Source of the DNA: CAVSCD01 sp963726335
Lineage (GTDB): Bacteria; Acidobacteriota; Aminicenantia; Aminicenantales; UBA8522
Assembly (NCBI GenBank): GCA_963726335.1
Contig: CAVSCD010000012.1
Coordinates: 558,001 to 622,000 of the forward strand
Direction: 5' to 3'
Length of the DNA stretch: 64,000 nt
Shown here: positions 15,742-24,931 of the stretch, in pieces
Position numbering within the stretch: position 1 is the stretch's first letter
Layout of the letters: each line of letters begins with the position of its first letter
Notes under the pieces: generated by a model
Database searches by the model: none
What the model was told of the DNA's origin: nothing
The model's input: the letters and a program-made list of their open reading frames with translations, nothing else
Made by a program: the position numbers and the translations under genes

Positions 15742-17235
15742 CTAGCGTTTTGCCGTGCGGCGCGCCGTCTTGGCTTTGGGCTTCGGCACGGCGGGCGGGC
15801 GGCCGTCCCCCCAGTCGATGAGGGCTTTGACGGCGTTGTCGATGGCCGTTCGCGCTCCGCCTCCGGCCGAGTTGGCGAGGAATGAAAAAACGAATTCGCC
15901 GCTCGAGGTCCGGGCGATCCCCGAAAGCGACCGCACGGTTGAAATGTAACCGGACTTGGCCATAACCCGGCCGCGATACATGGGTTCCCAAAAGTGGCTC
16001 TCGATCGTTCCGTCGACCCCGCCCACGGCCAGCGAGCCCCTGTAGAACTCCCAATCCGGCTGCCCCGAGAGGTGCGTCAGGACGCGGGTGAGGACGCCGG
16101 CGGTCAACCGGTTCTCCCGGCTGAGGCCGCTTCCGTCGGCGATGACGAATTCGGCGTCGTCGATCCCCAGTCCCCTGAGGTATGCGGCCACGGCGCTCTG
16201 ACCGCCCGCCCAGCTGCCGCCCTTGCCGTCGGGGTTGGCCAGGGCTCCCAGCGTCTTGAAAAAAGCCTCAGCCGCGAGACCGAAGCTGTTCTTGTTCATC
16301 TGGCGAAGGCAGTCGGCCATCGAGGTCCGCTGCTCCGCTACAAGCTGAAAGCCGCAGTCCTCCGGGGCGTGGCCCTCGAGAACCTGCCCCGTGACCGTGA
16401 TGCCCGCCTGCCAAGCCGCCGCCTTGATGAGGTCGCCAAAAAACAGGGCCGGGTTCTCGACGGCCACGGCGCATGGCCCCGCCTGCGTCCTGCAGTTCCC
16501 CTTGATCAGAAGCTCGCGGGCCGAGTCCATCGGTATCACGCTGAACCAGCTCCTGCGGGCCGGCCCGACCGATACGGAGTTGATCAGCCGGATGTAGTCC
16601 GTCGGCGGGTCGATCCGGAGCTCCGCTTTGCCGCCGCGGTTGACGGCGGAGATATCGACGCAATTGCCGTTGAAGTTGAGGCCGCCGACCTCGCAGGCAT
16701 ATTTCTGCCGGAGCTGATCTTTGGGCCAGGTCGGAGAGACGCGCTGGCCGTCGAAGATCGACGTGTCCACGACGATATCGGAGATCGTATCGATCCCCAT
16801 GCCGCGCAGCCGGAAAACGACGTCCGGGATGATCTCGGGCGACCGGAAGCCGCCGCTTCCGGGGTCCTTGTCCCAGTAGCCGAGGAGCGGGTCGCCCCCC
16901 CCGATGACGACGAGGCGGTCGCCGCACAGCCCGATCCGGGTGGAGAACGAGAAATCCCGGCCCAGCGTCTCGAACGCCGCGGCGGAGGTGATGACCTTCA
17001 TGTTGGAGGCCGGCATGAGAGGCTGGCGAGGGTTCTTTTCATAGACGGTCTCGCCCGTTGCCGGGCGGACGATGCTTATGGAAAACTGGACCCGCCGGAG
17101 CCCCGGCGCGGCCAGGAGGCCGTTGATCCGCTTCGCCAGGTCGTCGACCGGTTGGGCGGCGGCCAGGAGGGGAGCCAACCCCGCCAGGATCAGAGCGAAA
17201 GTCAGTGATCTTTTTCGCGAAATCGTCGGCTTCAT
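15742..17235 (-). CDS. dacB: D-Ala-D-Ala carboxypeptidase/endopeptidase (PBP4, peptidase S13)
   Basis: Periplasmic penicillin-binding protein that trims peptidoglycan peptides. The 497 residues start with a signal peptide (about 1-27). The serine nucleophile and base are Ser77 and Lys80 in PASNMKVIT. The second motif is in DGSGLSREN, and the KTG box appears as AKSGYIS. The long insert between motifs 1 and 2 is typical of the S13 family. The C-terminal tail is Lys/Arg/Ala-rich. It is downstream of a strong hairpin and two other secreted-protein genes on the same strand. Confidence 0.93.
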   Translation of the reverse strand: MKPTISRKRSLTFALILAGLAPLLAAAQPVDDLAKRINGLLAAPGLRRVQFSISIVRPATGETVYEKNPRQPLMPASNMKVITSAAAFETLGRDFSFSTRIGLCGDRLVVIGGGDPLLGYWDKDPGSGGFRSPEIIPDVVFRLRGMGIDTISDIVVDTSIFDGQRVSPTWPKDQLRQKYACEVGGLNFNGNCVDISAVNRGGKAELRIDPPTDYIRLINSVSVGPARRSWFSVIPMDSARELLIKGNCRTQAGPCAVAVENPALFFGDLIKAAAWQAGITVTGQVLEGHAPEDCGFQLVAEQRTSMADCLRQMNKNSFGLAAEAFFKTLGALANPDGKGGSWAGGQSAVAAYLRGLGIDDAEFVIADGSGLSRENRLTAGVLTRVLTHLSGQPDWEFYRGSLAVGGVDGTIESHFWEPMYRGRVMAKSGYISTVRSLSGIARTSSGEFVFSFLANSAGGGARTAIDNAVKALIDWGDGRPPAVPKPKAKTARRTAKR

Positions 17236-17246
17236 GATATATCGAA

Positions 17247-17268
17247 CCGCGGGCCGCCGGGCCCGCGG
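17247..17268 (-). terminator. strong GC hairpin between the 17300-18130 gene and dacB
   Basis: A nine-base stem (CCGCGGGCC/GGGCCCGCGG core) with a four-base loop lies in the 64-base gap upstream of dacB. No T-run follows on either strand, so it may attenuate read-through into dacB or stabilise an mRNA end rather than terminate fully. Confidence 0.4.
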
Positions 17269-17299
17269 CCCATTACCTTAACGGAAACCCGCCCCGCAT

Positions 17300-18130
17300 T
17301 CAAGATGTCGTGTCGGCTTTCTGATCGAGGACTTCGAAATCGGAATAGACGTCTTCGACGATCTGTCGCACATGCTTGATAAAAATGCCCCCGTTGACTT
17401 TGAACTGGAGCCTCTTCAGGACCAGGTAGCGGTCGTCCAGGACTTCGAAGTCGATCTGCATCGCCAGCTCTTTGACCATTTTCGGGATCTGCGAGGGGCG
17501 CAGGTCGAGGCTGATGAGGTCGTAGGTCTCCGGATCGAAAGAAAACGTCCCCTCCCAGTTCCTCAAGCTTTTCACCCTGGCCCGGCCCTCGAGGACCGAA
17601 ACAGCCGATCCCTCCGAGATCGGGCGATCCTGCAGCCGGAATTCAAAGTCTGGCCTTCTCTTTTCCGAGAAGGGAAGAAACTCGTCCAACGGCATCGCCC
17701 CGCCGCCGCGCGGTTTGTCGGCCGACGCGTCCGGCGTTTCCTTGGCCCGCCGCTGCCTCTCTTTTTCCCTTTCCTTCCGTCTCTCTTCGGCGTATTTCTG
17801 CGTGATGTCCGTTGTCTTCCCCTTTTTCGTTTGCAGGGCCTTTAAGATCTCTTCCCGCGGCTCGCCCCCGGCGGACGAGGCGATGGACTTGGTCACGACC
17901 GTCACGTCCTCGGGTGTCCAGTTCTTGTCCATCCTGGTGATCGTGGAGAGGACGGACGCCCGCCAGCTTTTATAATCCGATGAAGCCGCGATTTTTCGGG
18001 AGAGCTTATCCAGCAAGCTCTCCATGTCCTGTTGCGGCGCCTGCCGGGACCAGAGCGGCGTCGCCGCCGCCGCAGCCCAGATCATCAGCGCGGCCCAGAG
18101 GCCCACTTTTTTAAAAGACTGTCGTGTCAT
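17300..18130 (-). CDS. secreted protein of unknown function with charged central region
   Basis: The 276-residue product has a signal sequence (MTRQSFKKVGLWAALMIWAAAAA, cut near residue 27) and a helical N-domain. Next is a highly charged Lys/Arg/Glu stretch (about 118-140, likely coiled coil), then a C-terminal beta-rich domain. That domain has FEFRLQDRPISEGSAVSVLEGRARV, a pattern seen in outer-membrane-lipoprotein-carrier-like folds. The ATG at 18130 has AGAGG upstream; the frame is open further up but only as a shadow. No family is assigned with confidence. It follows the large hydrolase gene by 122 bases. Confidence 0.7.
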   Translation of the reverse strand: MTRQSFKKVGLWAALMIWAAAAATPLWSRQAPQQDMESLLDKLSRKIAASSDYKSWRASVLSTITRMDKNWTPEDVTVVTKSIASSAGGEPREEILKALQTKKGKTTDITQKYAEERRKEREKERQRRAKETPDASADKPRGGGAMPLDEFLPFSEKRRPDFEFRLQDRPISEGSAVSVLEGRARVKSLRNWEGTFSFDPETYDLISLDLRPSQIPKMVKELAMQIDFEVLDDRYLVLKRLQFKVNGGIFIKHVRQIVEDVYSDFEVLDQKADTTS

Positions 18131-18252
18131 GGCTAACCTCTTCTCGTGCCCATCGTTTATCGCCACGGGACGCTCCGGGTTTTGGCCGTCGAAAACGCAG
18201 CGCCGCATCTCTTTTGACGCGGCGCCCGCCCGTGCGCTCGACCTCCACCGCT

Positions 18253-20928
18253 CTATTTCCAGACAATGTCGCCCGTTTCGACACGCCAGTCCGGCCCGAA
18301 AAACCCGGCCGCCTCGACGCTGGAGATCCCCGCGACGAGCAGGGACGGCCGGGCCACCAGAAGATCCGGGAAGCCGTAGCCGGGATAGAGATAGGGCAGG
18401 TTGTTGGTCAGGCGCATTCCCTCGCCGCCCGTACCGGCGACGACGCCGACACTGGCGATGTCGCTGTCGGGCCGGGGCTGAAGGAAGAGAATGCCCAGGT
18501 CTTTCCTCTGGAGCGTGCGGCCGCCAGCCGTCAGCCGGCCGCGTTGGACCTGAACGGGGCTGCCGCCGAGAAGCGTTCGCCAGGCGGTGTTCATCCCCGC
18601 ATGGCCGTAGACAACAACGTTCCGGTCCGGGAAGCCCGCCGGGACGAAATCCGTATCCGGTATGACTTCGAAAGAACCGTTCCCCTGGTACCAAAAGACC
18701 TCGGCGTCGTACCGGGCCTTAGCTTTCGCCCAGGCGTTTTCCTCGCCCGACCCGTGCGTTCCGTAAACGAGGACCACCCGGTTTTTGAAGGCGTCCTTGA
18801 AGAGGCCGGAGCGATGCGGCCCCTTGAGCATCGCCGGAGGCCGCTGCGAGACCTCCCATTTTCCATCGCGCCGGGCGAGCCACAGCCTGGGCTCCGGCTT
18901 CGGCCACGGGACGTCCGCGATCTCCTGGCCGTCGAGCCCGACCCGGAGCGTCGGCCGCGGCGCAAACGAGCTCAAGTCGATCGACAGGCGGGAGATGTTT
19001 TGTGTCGTCCCGGAGAGCAGGCCGTCCGCGGGGCTGGCGTGCAGGCGCGCCGAGCTCAACTCGAGCGGCCGGACCTGGGCTTCGATCGTCAACCAGTCCG
19101 AGGTGGCGCTGACGCCGGGGCAGGGGGTGGCGAACTCGACGTCGCGCACGAGCCCGGCATCCGGCCGGACGTGCTTCGCGAAAAAGTCGAACATCGGACG
19201 CCAGTCCACGCAGTCGACTCCCGGCTCGGGGGAGGCGTCCCACCAGTGGCCCGCGCCCGGCTGCTCGTGGTAGATGAAGTCCTGATGGACTTTCCCGAGC
19301 GCCGCCGCCATGTCCCGCGCCTCGGTGACGGGCACGTCGTCGTCTTTTTCGCCGTGAAGAAGGTAGACACCGACAGGAAGATAGTTGCGGATGAGGGCGT
19401 AAGGATCGCTCGGAAGGAACGCCCTCATGATCATCCGGCCCATGGGAGTGTCGGCATCGACCGGCGTCCTCACTTTGTAGGACACGAAGCTGATCCAGCC
19501 GGCGCTGGGCCCGACGGCGCCGAAGCGGCCGGGGAAGAGGCCGCCGAGCATCCAGGCGCCGTGCCCGCCCATGGAATGACCGGTCAGGTAAACCCGGTTC
19601 GCATCGGTCGCGTAGCGCTTTTGCGCCTCGGCCAGAACCGCCAGCGCGTCCAGCCGTCCCCAGTCCTCCCAGTTGAAACCGTAGGGCCGCCGGTTTGTCG
19701 GCGCCACGATATGGGCCCAGGTCTTGGGAGCGTAGGAGCGGACCTGGTTCAGGGCCTCGACGTTGGCGCCGTGGAGAGAGAGGACGAGCGCCGCGGGCTT
19801 GTCCGCGCGTTGCGCGGGCAGGACGGCGTAATGCTGGACGCTGCCGTCGACGTCGCTGATGTAGGTTCTGCGGTGCGGTTCATGGATATCGACGGCGCGG
19901 AGCCCGACGGCCGCCGTGCCGATTGCCGTTCGGCCGGACGCGTCGCTCTTGAGCAGCGTGACCTCGATTTTGAACTCGCCCGGCGCTTCCGGCGCCTTGC
20001 CCTCGAGCGGAAAGGCGACTTTTCGGACGGTGAGCGGCAGGATCTCTGGGACCGGAAGGTCCCGGGCGATGAGGCCGCCGCCGGCGACGGATATCCTGGC
20101 GTCCCGCAGGGCTCTGTCCGAGGCGTTGACCACGACGATGGCGCCGCGGCAGTTCGTTTCCTCGCCGACGATGAGGTCGGGAACGGTCAGATCCCTGGCC
20201 TCAAAAAACACCTCGGCGGGCGGCCGGCGGAGGCGGACTTTCAGACGGCCGCGAAGGCACTTGAACAGAAGCTCGTTGCGCCCCGCCTTCAACCTCACCG
20301 GGATCGAGGAAAAATCGAACCGCGGTTGCCAGGATTCGTAGGTCTCCGACTGGCCGTAGCGGTTGCCGATCCGCGGTTCCCCGTTGACATAAACGAAATC
20401 GTGGGCGAAACCCTCGAGGAGCAGGACCTGGTCGCGAGGAGATTCGCAGGCGATATAAGCGTAGCCGCAGCTCAAGGCCTTGTGTTCGAACCAGCCCTTG
20501 TCATCGGCCGTGATCGCTTGCCAGGGCGAGGTCCGGAACTCGACTGAGGGCTTCGCCGGGGATGTCGGCAGCCGTTGCGGCGATACCGCTGAAGAGGATC
20601 GGTTGAGCGCCGCCGTCGTCGTCCCGGGAGATCGGCCTGAGACACTGTCCGGCGAGGCCGCCAGGAGGGGTGAACTCCGGGGGACCGCGGCCAGGGGAAG
20701 GCCGTCGCCGGCGCGCGGCGGCGACCAGCGTCCTGTGATGAGCAAGTACTCCACGGGATCATATGGGATGACCAGCCGGCAGCTGCCTTCGGGAAGCGCG
20801 ACAGCCAGGGCCTTGGTGAGAACGAAACCGTCGGTTTCCGGCGGCGCCGACGCCGCCGTATCCAGGAGGACCGCCAGAGCGCCGAAGATGAGCGCCGGGA
20901 AAATTCCCCTCTTGATGAACGCTCCCAT
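18253..20928 (-). CDS. large secreted alpha/beta-hydrolase (prolyl-oligopeptidase/esterase-like)
   Basis: An 891-residue exported protein. It has a signal peptide (about 1-27), then an N-terminal beta-rich region of roughly 300 residues with a jelly-roll character (LKAGRNELLFKCLRGRLKVRLRRP). The alpha/beta-hydrolase domain has the nucleophile Ser452 in TGHSMGGHGAWM, and the probable catalytic His in PGAGHWWD. The remaining 250 residues are beta-rich and unrecognised. This layout fits secreted esterases or peptidases used on polymers. The ATG at 20928 follows AAGGAGG by seven bases. It lies immediately downstream of, and in the same direction as, hisD, but with a 70-base gap. Confidence 0.8.
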   Translation of the reverse strand: MGAFIKRGIFPALIFGALAVLLDTAASAPPETDGFVLTKALAVALPEGSCRLVIPYDPVEYLLITGRWSPPRAGDGLPLAAVPRSSPLLAASPDSVSGRSPGTTTAALNRSSSAVSPQRLPTSPAKPSVEFRTSPWQAITADDKGWFEHKALSCGYAYIACESPRDQVLLLEGFAHDFVYVNGEPRIGNRYGQSETYESWQPRFDFSSIPVRLKAGRNELLFKCLRGRLKVRLRRPPAEVFFEARDLTVPDLIVGEETNCRGAIVVVNASDRALRDARISVAGGGLIARDLPVPEILPLTVRKVAFPLEGKAPEAPGEFKIEVTLLKSDASGRTAIGTAAVGLRAVDIHEPHRRTYISDVDGSVQHYAVLPAQRADKPAALVLSLHGANVEALNQVRSYAPKTWAHIVAPTNRRPYGFNWEDWGRLDALAVLAEAQKRYATDANRVYLTGHSMGGHGAWMLGGLFPGRFGAVGPSAGWISFVSYKVRTPVDADTPMGRMIMRAFLPSDPYALIRNYLPVGVYLLHGEKDDDVPVTEARDMAAALGKVHQDFIYHEQPGAGHWWDASPEPGVDCVDWRPMFDFFAKHVRPDAGLVRDVEFATPCPGVSATSDWLTIEAQVRPLELSSARLHASPADGLLSGTTQNISRLSIDLSSFAPRPTLRVGLDGQEIADVPWPKPEPRLWLARRDGKWEVSQRPPAMLKGPHRSGLFKDAFKNRVVLVYGTHGSGEENAWAKAKARYDAEVFWYQGNGSFEVIPDTDFVPAGFPDRNVVVYGHAGMNTAWRTLLGGSPVQVQRGRLTAGGRTLQRKDLGILFLQPRPDSDIASVGVVAGTGGEGMRLTNNLPYLYPGYGFPDLLVARPSLLVAGISSVEAAGFFGPDWRVETGDIVWK

Positions 20929-21001
20929 GAGCCGACCTCCTTGTGACACAGGCACGCCGGGATGTCCGGCCCGGATGGATTTCTCGCGCTAGTATATCAC
21001 C

Positions 21002-22294
21002 TTACGAAGTCCTTGTTGTGATGTGAGCGCAGGCCTTCAGCCTCCGGGCGACGGCGTCGGCGTGTCCGTGGAGCCCTTCCTCGGTGGCGAGCCGCCGGGC
21101 CAGCGGACCGATCCTCTCCAGACCTTCCTCCGAGACCCGGAGGGTCGTCTGGACCTTCAGAAAATCACGAACCCCGAGCCCGCCGGTGAATCGCGCGGCC
21201 GTGTTGGTGGGCAGAATGTGATTGAGCCCGCTCGCGTAGTCCTCGAGCACCGGGCTCGTCAGCCCGCCGACCGCGAGCGAGCCGAAGGCGCTGAGCCTGG
21301 CGGCCAGATTCCCGGGGGCGTTCACGCAGAGCGAGAGGTGCTCGGGGGCGGCGGTGTTGGCCGCCTCGACGGCTTCGTCCATATCCTTCACGCGCCTGAT
21401 GAGCCCGGGATCGGCCAGCAGCCGGCCGGCCGCCTCCGCGGTCTTCGGGTCCCGCTGCCGCTTCCTCAATTCCCGGGCGACACGGGCGCCGAGACCGGGC
21501 GCGTCCGTGACGAGCCGGCCGGATGACAGCGGGCCGTGCTCGGCCTGGGCGACAAGATCCGCGGCGATGTGCTCGGGATCGGCCCCCGAATCCGCGATGA
21601 TCATGATCTCCGTCGGGCCGGCGATGAAATCCACTCCCACCTCGCCGTAAACCCGCCGCTTCGCCGCATTGACGTAGACATTGCCCGGACCGACGATCTT
21701 ATCGACCTTGGGGATCGTGGCCGTGCCGATGGCCATGGCCGCTATCGCCTGGGCGCCGCCGACCTTGAAGACATCGCGGATGCCCGCAAGGCGCGCCGCC
21801 GCGAGCACCGGGCCGGGGACCGTTCCCGTCCGCGCGGGCGGAGTGCAGACCACGATCTCCCCGACGCCGGCGACTCGCGCCGGGATGGCGGCCATGAGGA
21901 GCGAGGAAAATAACGGATACCGGCCGCCCGGAACATAGATCCCCACCCGGCGGACCGGGCTGATCCGCTGCCCGGTCCAGACGCCGGGCTCGACTTCGAA
22001 CTCGAAATCCCGGTAGGCCCTGAACTGCCGTCGGGCGAAGCGCCGGAGGAGTCTGATAGCGCTCCGGAGGTCTCGTTTGAGCTCTTGACTGACGCGCGCC
22101 CAAGCCTCGTCCCACTCCGCCGTTTCCGTCCGGAGCGAGCCGAGCCGGACACCGTCGAAGCGGAGGGTGTATTTCCTCAGGGCGGCATCGCCGTCAGTCC
22201 GAACGTCTTCCACGATCCCGGAAACAAGGGCATCGACGGACCGGCGGTTTTTCCGGGCGTCGCCCTCGCTCACTCCGATCTTCCCGCGATTCAT
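21002..22294 (-). CDS. hisD: histidinol dehydrogenase
   Basis: Catalyses the last two oxidations of histidine synthesis, using zinc and NAD. The 430-residue protein shows YVPGGRYPLFSSLLM, the GPGNVYVNAAKR motif, AGPTEIMIIAD, the zinc region AQAEHGP, and the C-terminal AAPEHLSL and NHILPTN. Length is normal. The ATG at 22294 overlaps the stop of the upstream fused his gene by four bases. It is the last gene of the his operon. Confidence 0.96.
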   Translation of the reverse strand: MNRGKIGVSEGDARKNRRSVDALVSGIVEDVRTDGDAALRKYTLRFDGVRLGSLRTETAEWDEAWARVSQELKRDLRSAIRLLRRFARRQFRAYRDFEFEVEPGVWTGQRISPVRRVGIYVPGGRYPLFSSLLMAAIPARVAGVGEIVVCTPPARTGTVPGPVLAAARLAGIRDVFKVGGAQAIAAMAIGTATIPKVDKIVGPGNVYVNAAKRRVYGEVGVDFIAGPTEIMIIADSGADPEHIAADLVAQAEHGPLSSGRLVTDAPGLGARVARELRKRQRDPKTAEAAGRLLADPGLIRRVKDMDEAVEAANTAAPEHLSLCVNAPGNLAARLSAFGSLAVGGLTSPVLEDYASGLNHILPTNTAARFTGGLGVRDFLKVQTTLRVSEEGLERIGPLARRLATEEGLHGHADAVARRLKACAHITTRTS

Positions 22295-23577
22295 GAGCCG
22301 GCCCTCTTTTTCCGCAGGCGCTTGGGCTTGACCGGGGTCCGCCGCCTGCGCCTGAGCTCGCGCATGACCCCCTCCCAGGACGCTCCGGCCTGGGCCAGGA
22401 TGACCTGAACGAAATACAGGAGGTCGGCCGCCTCCCAGACCAGGTTCTCTCCGTTCGGCGCCTCCAGGAATTCGAGGACCTCCTCCCTGAGCTTCATCTG
22501 CGCCGCCTCCGGCGTGAGCCCCGCCGTATAGGACCCCGGCGTGGGATTCCTCAGCCTGTCGGCGATCGTCCGGCTGAGCTCGAGCATCGAGAACTCCTTG
22601 GGGCCGAAACAGGAGTAGCCGCCCGTATGACAGGCCGGTCCGTTCGGCGCGACGGTCAGGAGGAGCGCGTCCCCGTCGCAGTCCGTCCGGATCCTGACGA
22701 ATTCCTGCGTGTTGCCCGAGGTCTCGCCTTTCTGCCACAGCTTGCGCCGGGACCGGGAGTAGAACCAGGCCTTTTTTGTGGATAGCGTTTTCTTCAGCGA
22801 CGCCGTGTCGCTGTAGGCGAGCATCAGCACCTGCGACTCGGTGTCCGTGACGACGGTCGGGACGAGCCCCTTTTCCCAATCGACGGCGCTGATGAAGGCA
22901 TCGGCCAGGCTGAGCTTCCCCGTATAGAGCGCCATGCCGAGCTGCGCGTGGAACCCGAGGCGCGAGATCTTGCCGACATCTTCACCTGTCGTGATGCCCC
23001 CGGCGATCGTCACGGGAAGCGAAGTCGATTTCCGAAGGGACTCGAGCGGCGCGAGATCGGGGCCCTGCAACAAGCCCTCTTTATCCACGGTCGTGAACAG
23101 GAATTCCGAGGCATGGGGTTCGAGGTCCCGGATAACGTCCTGCCAGCGGCAAGTCGTCTTCTTCCGCCAGCCTTCGGTGACGATGCGTCCGGCGAGCGTG
23201 TCGAGGGCGATGACGATCCGCTCTTTTCCCACCTGGCCGCAGAGCGACGCCAGGAACTCGCGATTAACGGCGCCCCGGGCGAAGGCCATCGTGCCGATGA
23301 CGATCTTTTCCGCGCCCCACGAGAGGACCTCGGCGGCCCGGGGGACGGTCCGAATGCCGCCGCCCACGCGGCAGGCCGCCAGCCGGCAGATCTCGCGAAC
23401 CAGCGGGTCGTTTGAGCCGCGTCCCAGGGCGGCGTCGAGGTCCACGACCGCGACCTCCCCGTATCGCGCGAATTCCTCGGCGAGCGCGAGGGGGTTATCC
23501 CTTTCCAGGATCTTCTTCCGGCCCTGCTCGAGCTGGACAGCCTTGCCCTGGCTCAGGTCGATCGACGGGATGATCAT
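22291..23577 (-). CDS. hisAIE: trifunctional HisA-HisI-HisE fusion
   Basis: A 428-residue single chain with three histidine enzymes in order. HisA isomerase (about 1-228) has catalytic Asp7 in IDLSQGKAVQL, Asp126 in ALDTLAG and phosphate loops GGGIRT and AGGITTGED. HisI cyclohydrolase (about 234-325) has FYSRSRRKLWQKGETSGN, the metal motif DCDGD (299-303) and Cys316/Cys323. HisE pyrophosphatase (about 330-415) has EEVLEFLEA and WEAADLLYF. HisIE fusions are common; HisA joined in front of them is not. No stop or start separates the parts. It overlaps hisF and hisD by four bases each. Confidence 0.93.
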   Translation of the reverse strand: MIIPSIDLSQGKAVQLEQGRKKILERDNPLALAEEFARYGEVAVVDLDAALGRGSNDPLVREICRLAACRVGGGIRTVPRAAEVLSWGAEKIVIGTMAFARGAVNREFLASLCGQVGKERIVIALDTLAGRIVTEGWRKKTTCRWQDVIRDLEPHASEFLFTTVDKEGLLQGPDLAPLESLRKSTSLPVTIAGGITTGEDVGKISRLGFHAQLGMALYTGKLSLADAFISAVDWEKGLVPTVVTDTESQVLMLAYSDTASLKKTLSTKKAWFYSRSRRKLWQKGETSGNTQEFVRIRTDCDGDALLLTVAPNGPACHTGGYSCFGPKEFSMLELSRTIADRLRNPTPGSYTAGLTPEAAQMKLREEVLEFLEAPNGENLVWEAADLLYFVQVILAQAGASWEGVMRELRRRRRTPVKPKRLRKKRAGS

Positions 23578-24329
23578 CTGACGTTCACTCCTTTCTCTCG
23601 AAGGTAGCCTTTGATGCCGGCAACCGTGTGCTCGCGGCCGTGGAGGAGCGAGGCCACGAGCACGGCGTCGGCGCGGCCGTCGTGGACCGCCCGCGCGATC
23701 TGCCCGAGGCTCCCGGCGCCGCCCGAGGCGATGACCGGGATCGAGGCCGCGTCGGAAACGCGGCGCAACAGCTCGAGGTCGTAGCCTTGCCGCGTGCCGT
23801 CCCGGTCGATCGAATTGAGCAGGATCTCGCCGGCGCCGAGCGCTTGCCCGCGGCGCGCCCAGTCGAGCGCGTCGACCCCGGTGTCCTCCCGGCCGCCCGA
23901 CCGGTAGGCCGTCCAGGCCGCCTCCCCCCGCGCCTTGGCGTCGATCGACAGGACGACGCACTGCGATCCCACGGTCCCGGCCGCCTCGGCGATGAGCTCG
24001 GGACGGTCGAGGGCCGCCGAGCAGATGGCCACTTTGTCGGCCCCGGCCTCGAGGAGCAGGCGGACGTCGCCCAGGCTCCGGACCCCGCCCCCGACCGTAA
24101 GCGGCACGAACACCTGCCGCGAGACCTTCTCCACGATGTCGAGGACGGTCCGGCGGCTGCGGGGCGTCGCGGCGATGTCCAGGAAGACGATCTCGTCGGC
24201 GCCCTGGTCGTTGTAGAGCTTGGCGAGCTCCACGGGGTCGCCGGCGTCGCGAAGGTCCCGGAAGCGCACGCCCTTGACGACCCGTCCGTCCTGGACATCG
24301 AGGCAGGGGATGACCCTGACGGCTAACAT
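23574..24329 (-). CDS. hisF: imidazole glycerol phosphate synthase, cyclase subunit
   Basis: With HisH it makes imidazole glycerol phosphate and AICAR. The 251-residue barrel starts AVRVIPCLDVQDGRVVKG, with catalytic Asp in CLDV. It has the PLTVGGGVRSLGDV phosphate site, SIDAKA (second catalytic Asp) and ASGGAGSLGQ. It overlaps hisH by seven bases and the downstream hisAIE gene by four. Confidence 0.96.
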   Translation of the reverse strand: MLAVRVIPCLDVQDGRVVKGVRFRDLRDAGDPVELAKLYNDQGADEIVFLDIAATPRSRRTVLDIVEKVSRQVFVPLTVGGGVRSLGDVRLLLEAGADKVAICSAALDRPELIAEAAGTVGSQCVVLSIDAKARGEAAWTAYRSGGREDTGVDALDWARRGQALGAGEILLNSIDRDGTRQGYDLELLRRVSDAASIPVIASGGAGSLGQIARAVHDGRADAVLVASLLHGREHTVAGIKGYLREKGVNVR

Positions 24330-24931
24330 TTTCGCACCCAGTTCGAAAGCAGCCGCAGGCCGAGCTCGCCGCTTTTTTCGGGATGGAACTGGACGCCCCA
24401 GACCCGGCCGCGCGCCGCGATGGACGGAAACGAGCCGCCGTAATCCGTCAGGGCGACGGCAGGAGAGGGCTCCTCGGGGGCGGCGAAAAAGCTGTGGACA
24501 AAATAGAAGTATGACCGGGCCGGGATGTCACAAAGCAGCGCGGCCGCTGCGGGCTCGTCGACGGCCTGAACCGTGTTCCAGCCGATCTGGGGCACCTTAC
24601 GCGCCACGAGCTTCCGGCAGGACCCCCGGAACGCGGCGAAGCCCCGCTCGCCCGGCGATTCCTGGCTCGACTCGAAGAGAAGCTGGAGCCCGAGGCAGAT
24701 CCCGAGGAAGGGACGGCCGGCCTCGAGCCACTCTCCGACCGGAGCGAAAAGACCCCTGGCCCTCAGCTGGCGCACCGCCTCCCCGAAAGACCCGACTCCG
24801 GGGAGGACGAGCTTTTCGACGCCTTCGAGCGCCGGGGCGGCGTCGACCAGCCGGCTCTCGAAACCGAGAAAATCGAAGGCCTTGCTCACCGACTTCAGGT
24901 TGCCCGCGCCGTAATCAACGATGCCAATCAT
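24323..24931 (-). CDS. hisH: imidazole glycerol phosphate synthase, glutaminase subunit
   Basis: Class I glutaminase that supplies ammonia to HisF. The 202 residues include IVDYGAGNLKSV, the oxyanion strand LPGVGSF, the nucleophile Cys in GICLGLQLLFE, and the catalytic His/Glu in GVQFHPEKSG. The ATG at 24931 lies inside the end of hisB (17-base overlap). The upstream extension of the frame is a shadow of hisB. Confidence 0.95.
   Translation of the reverse strand: MIGIVDYGAGNLKSVSKAFDFLGFESRLVDAAPALEGVEKLVLPGVGSFGEAVRQLRARGLFAPVGEWLEAGRPFLGICLGLQLLFESSQESPGERGFAAFRGSCRKLVARKVPQIGWNTVQAVDEPAAAALLCDIPARSYFYFVHSFFAAPEEPSPAVALTDYGGSFPSIAARGRVWGVQFHPEKSGELGLRLLSNWVRKC

Noticed and set aside
18124..20547. 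807-codon plus-strand open frame
   Set aside because: Low-complexity Arg/Gly/Ala/Asp composition with no motifs; it mirrors the secreted hydrolase on the minus strand, which has a signal peptide and a GHSMGG motif.
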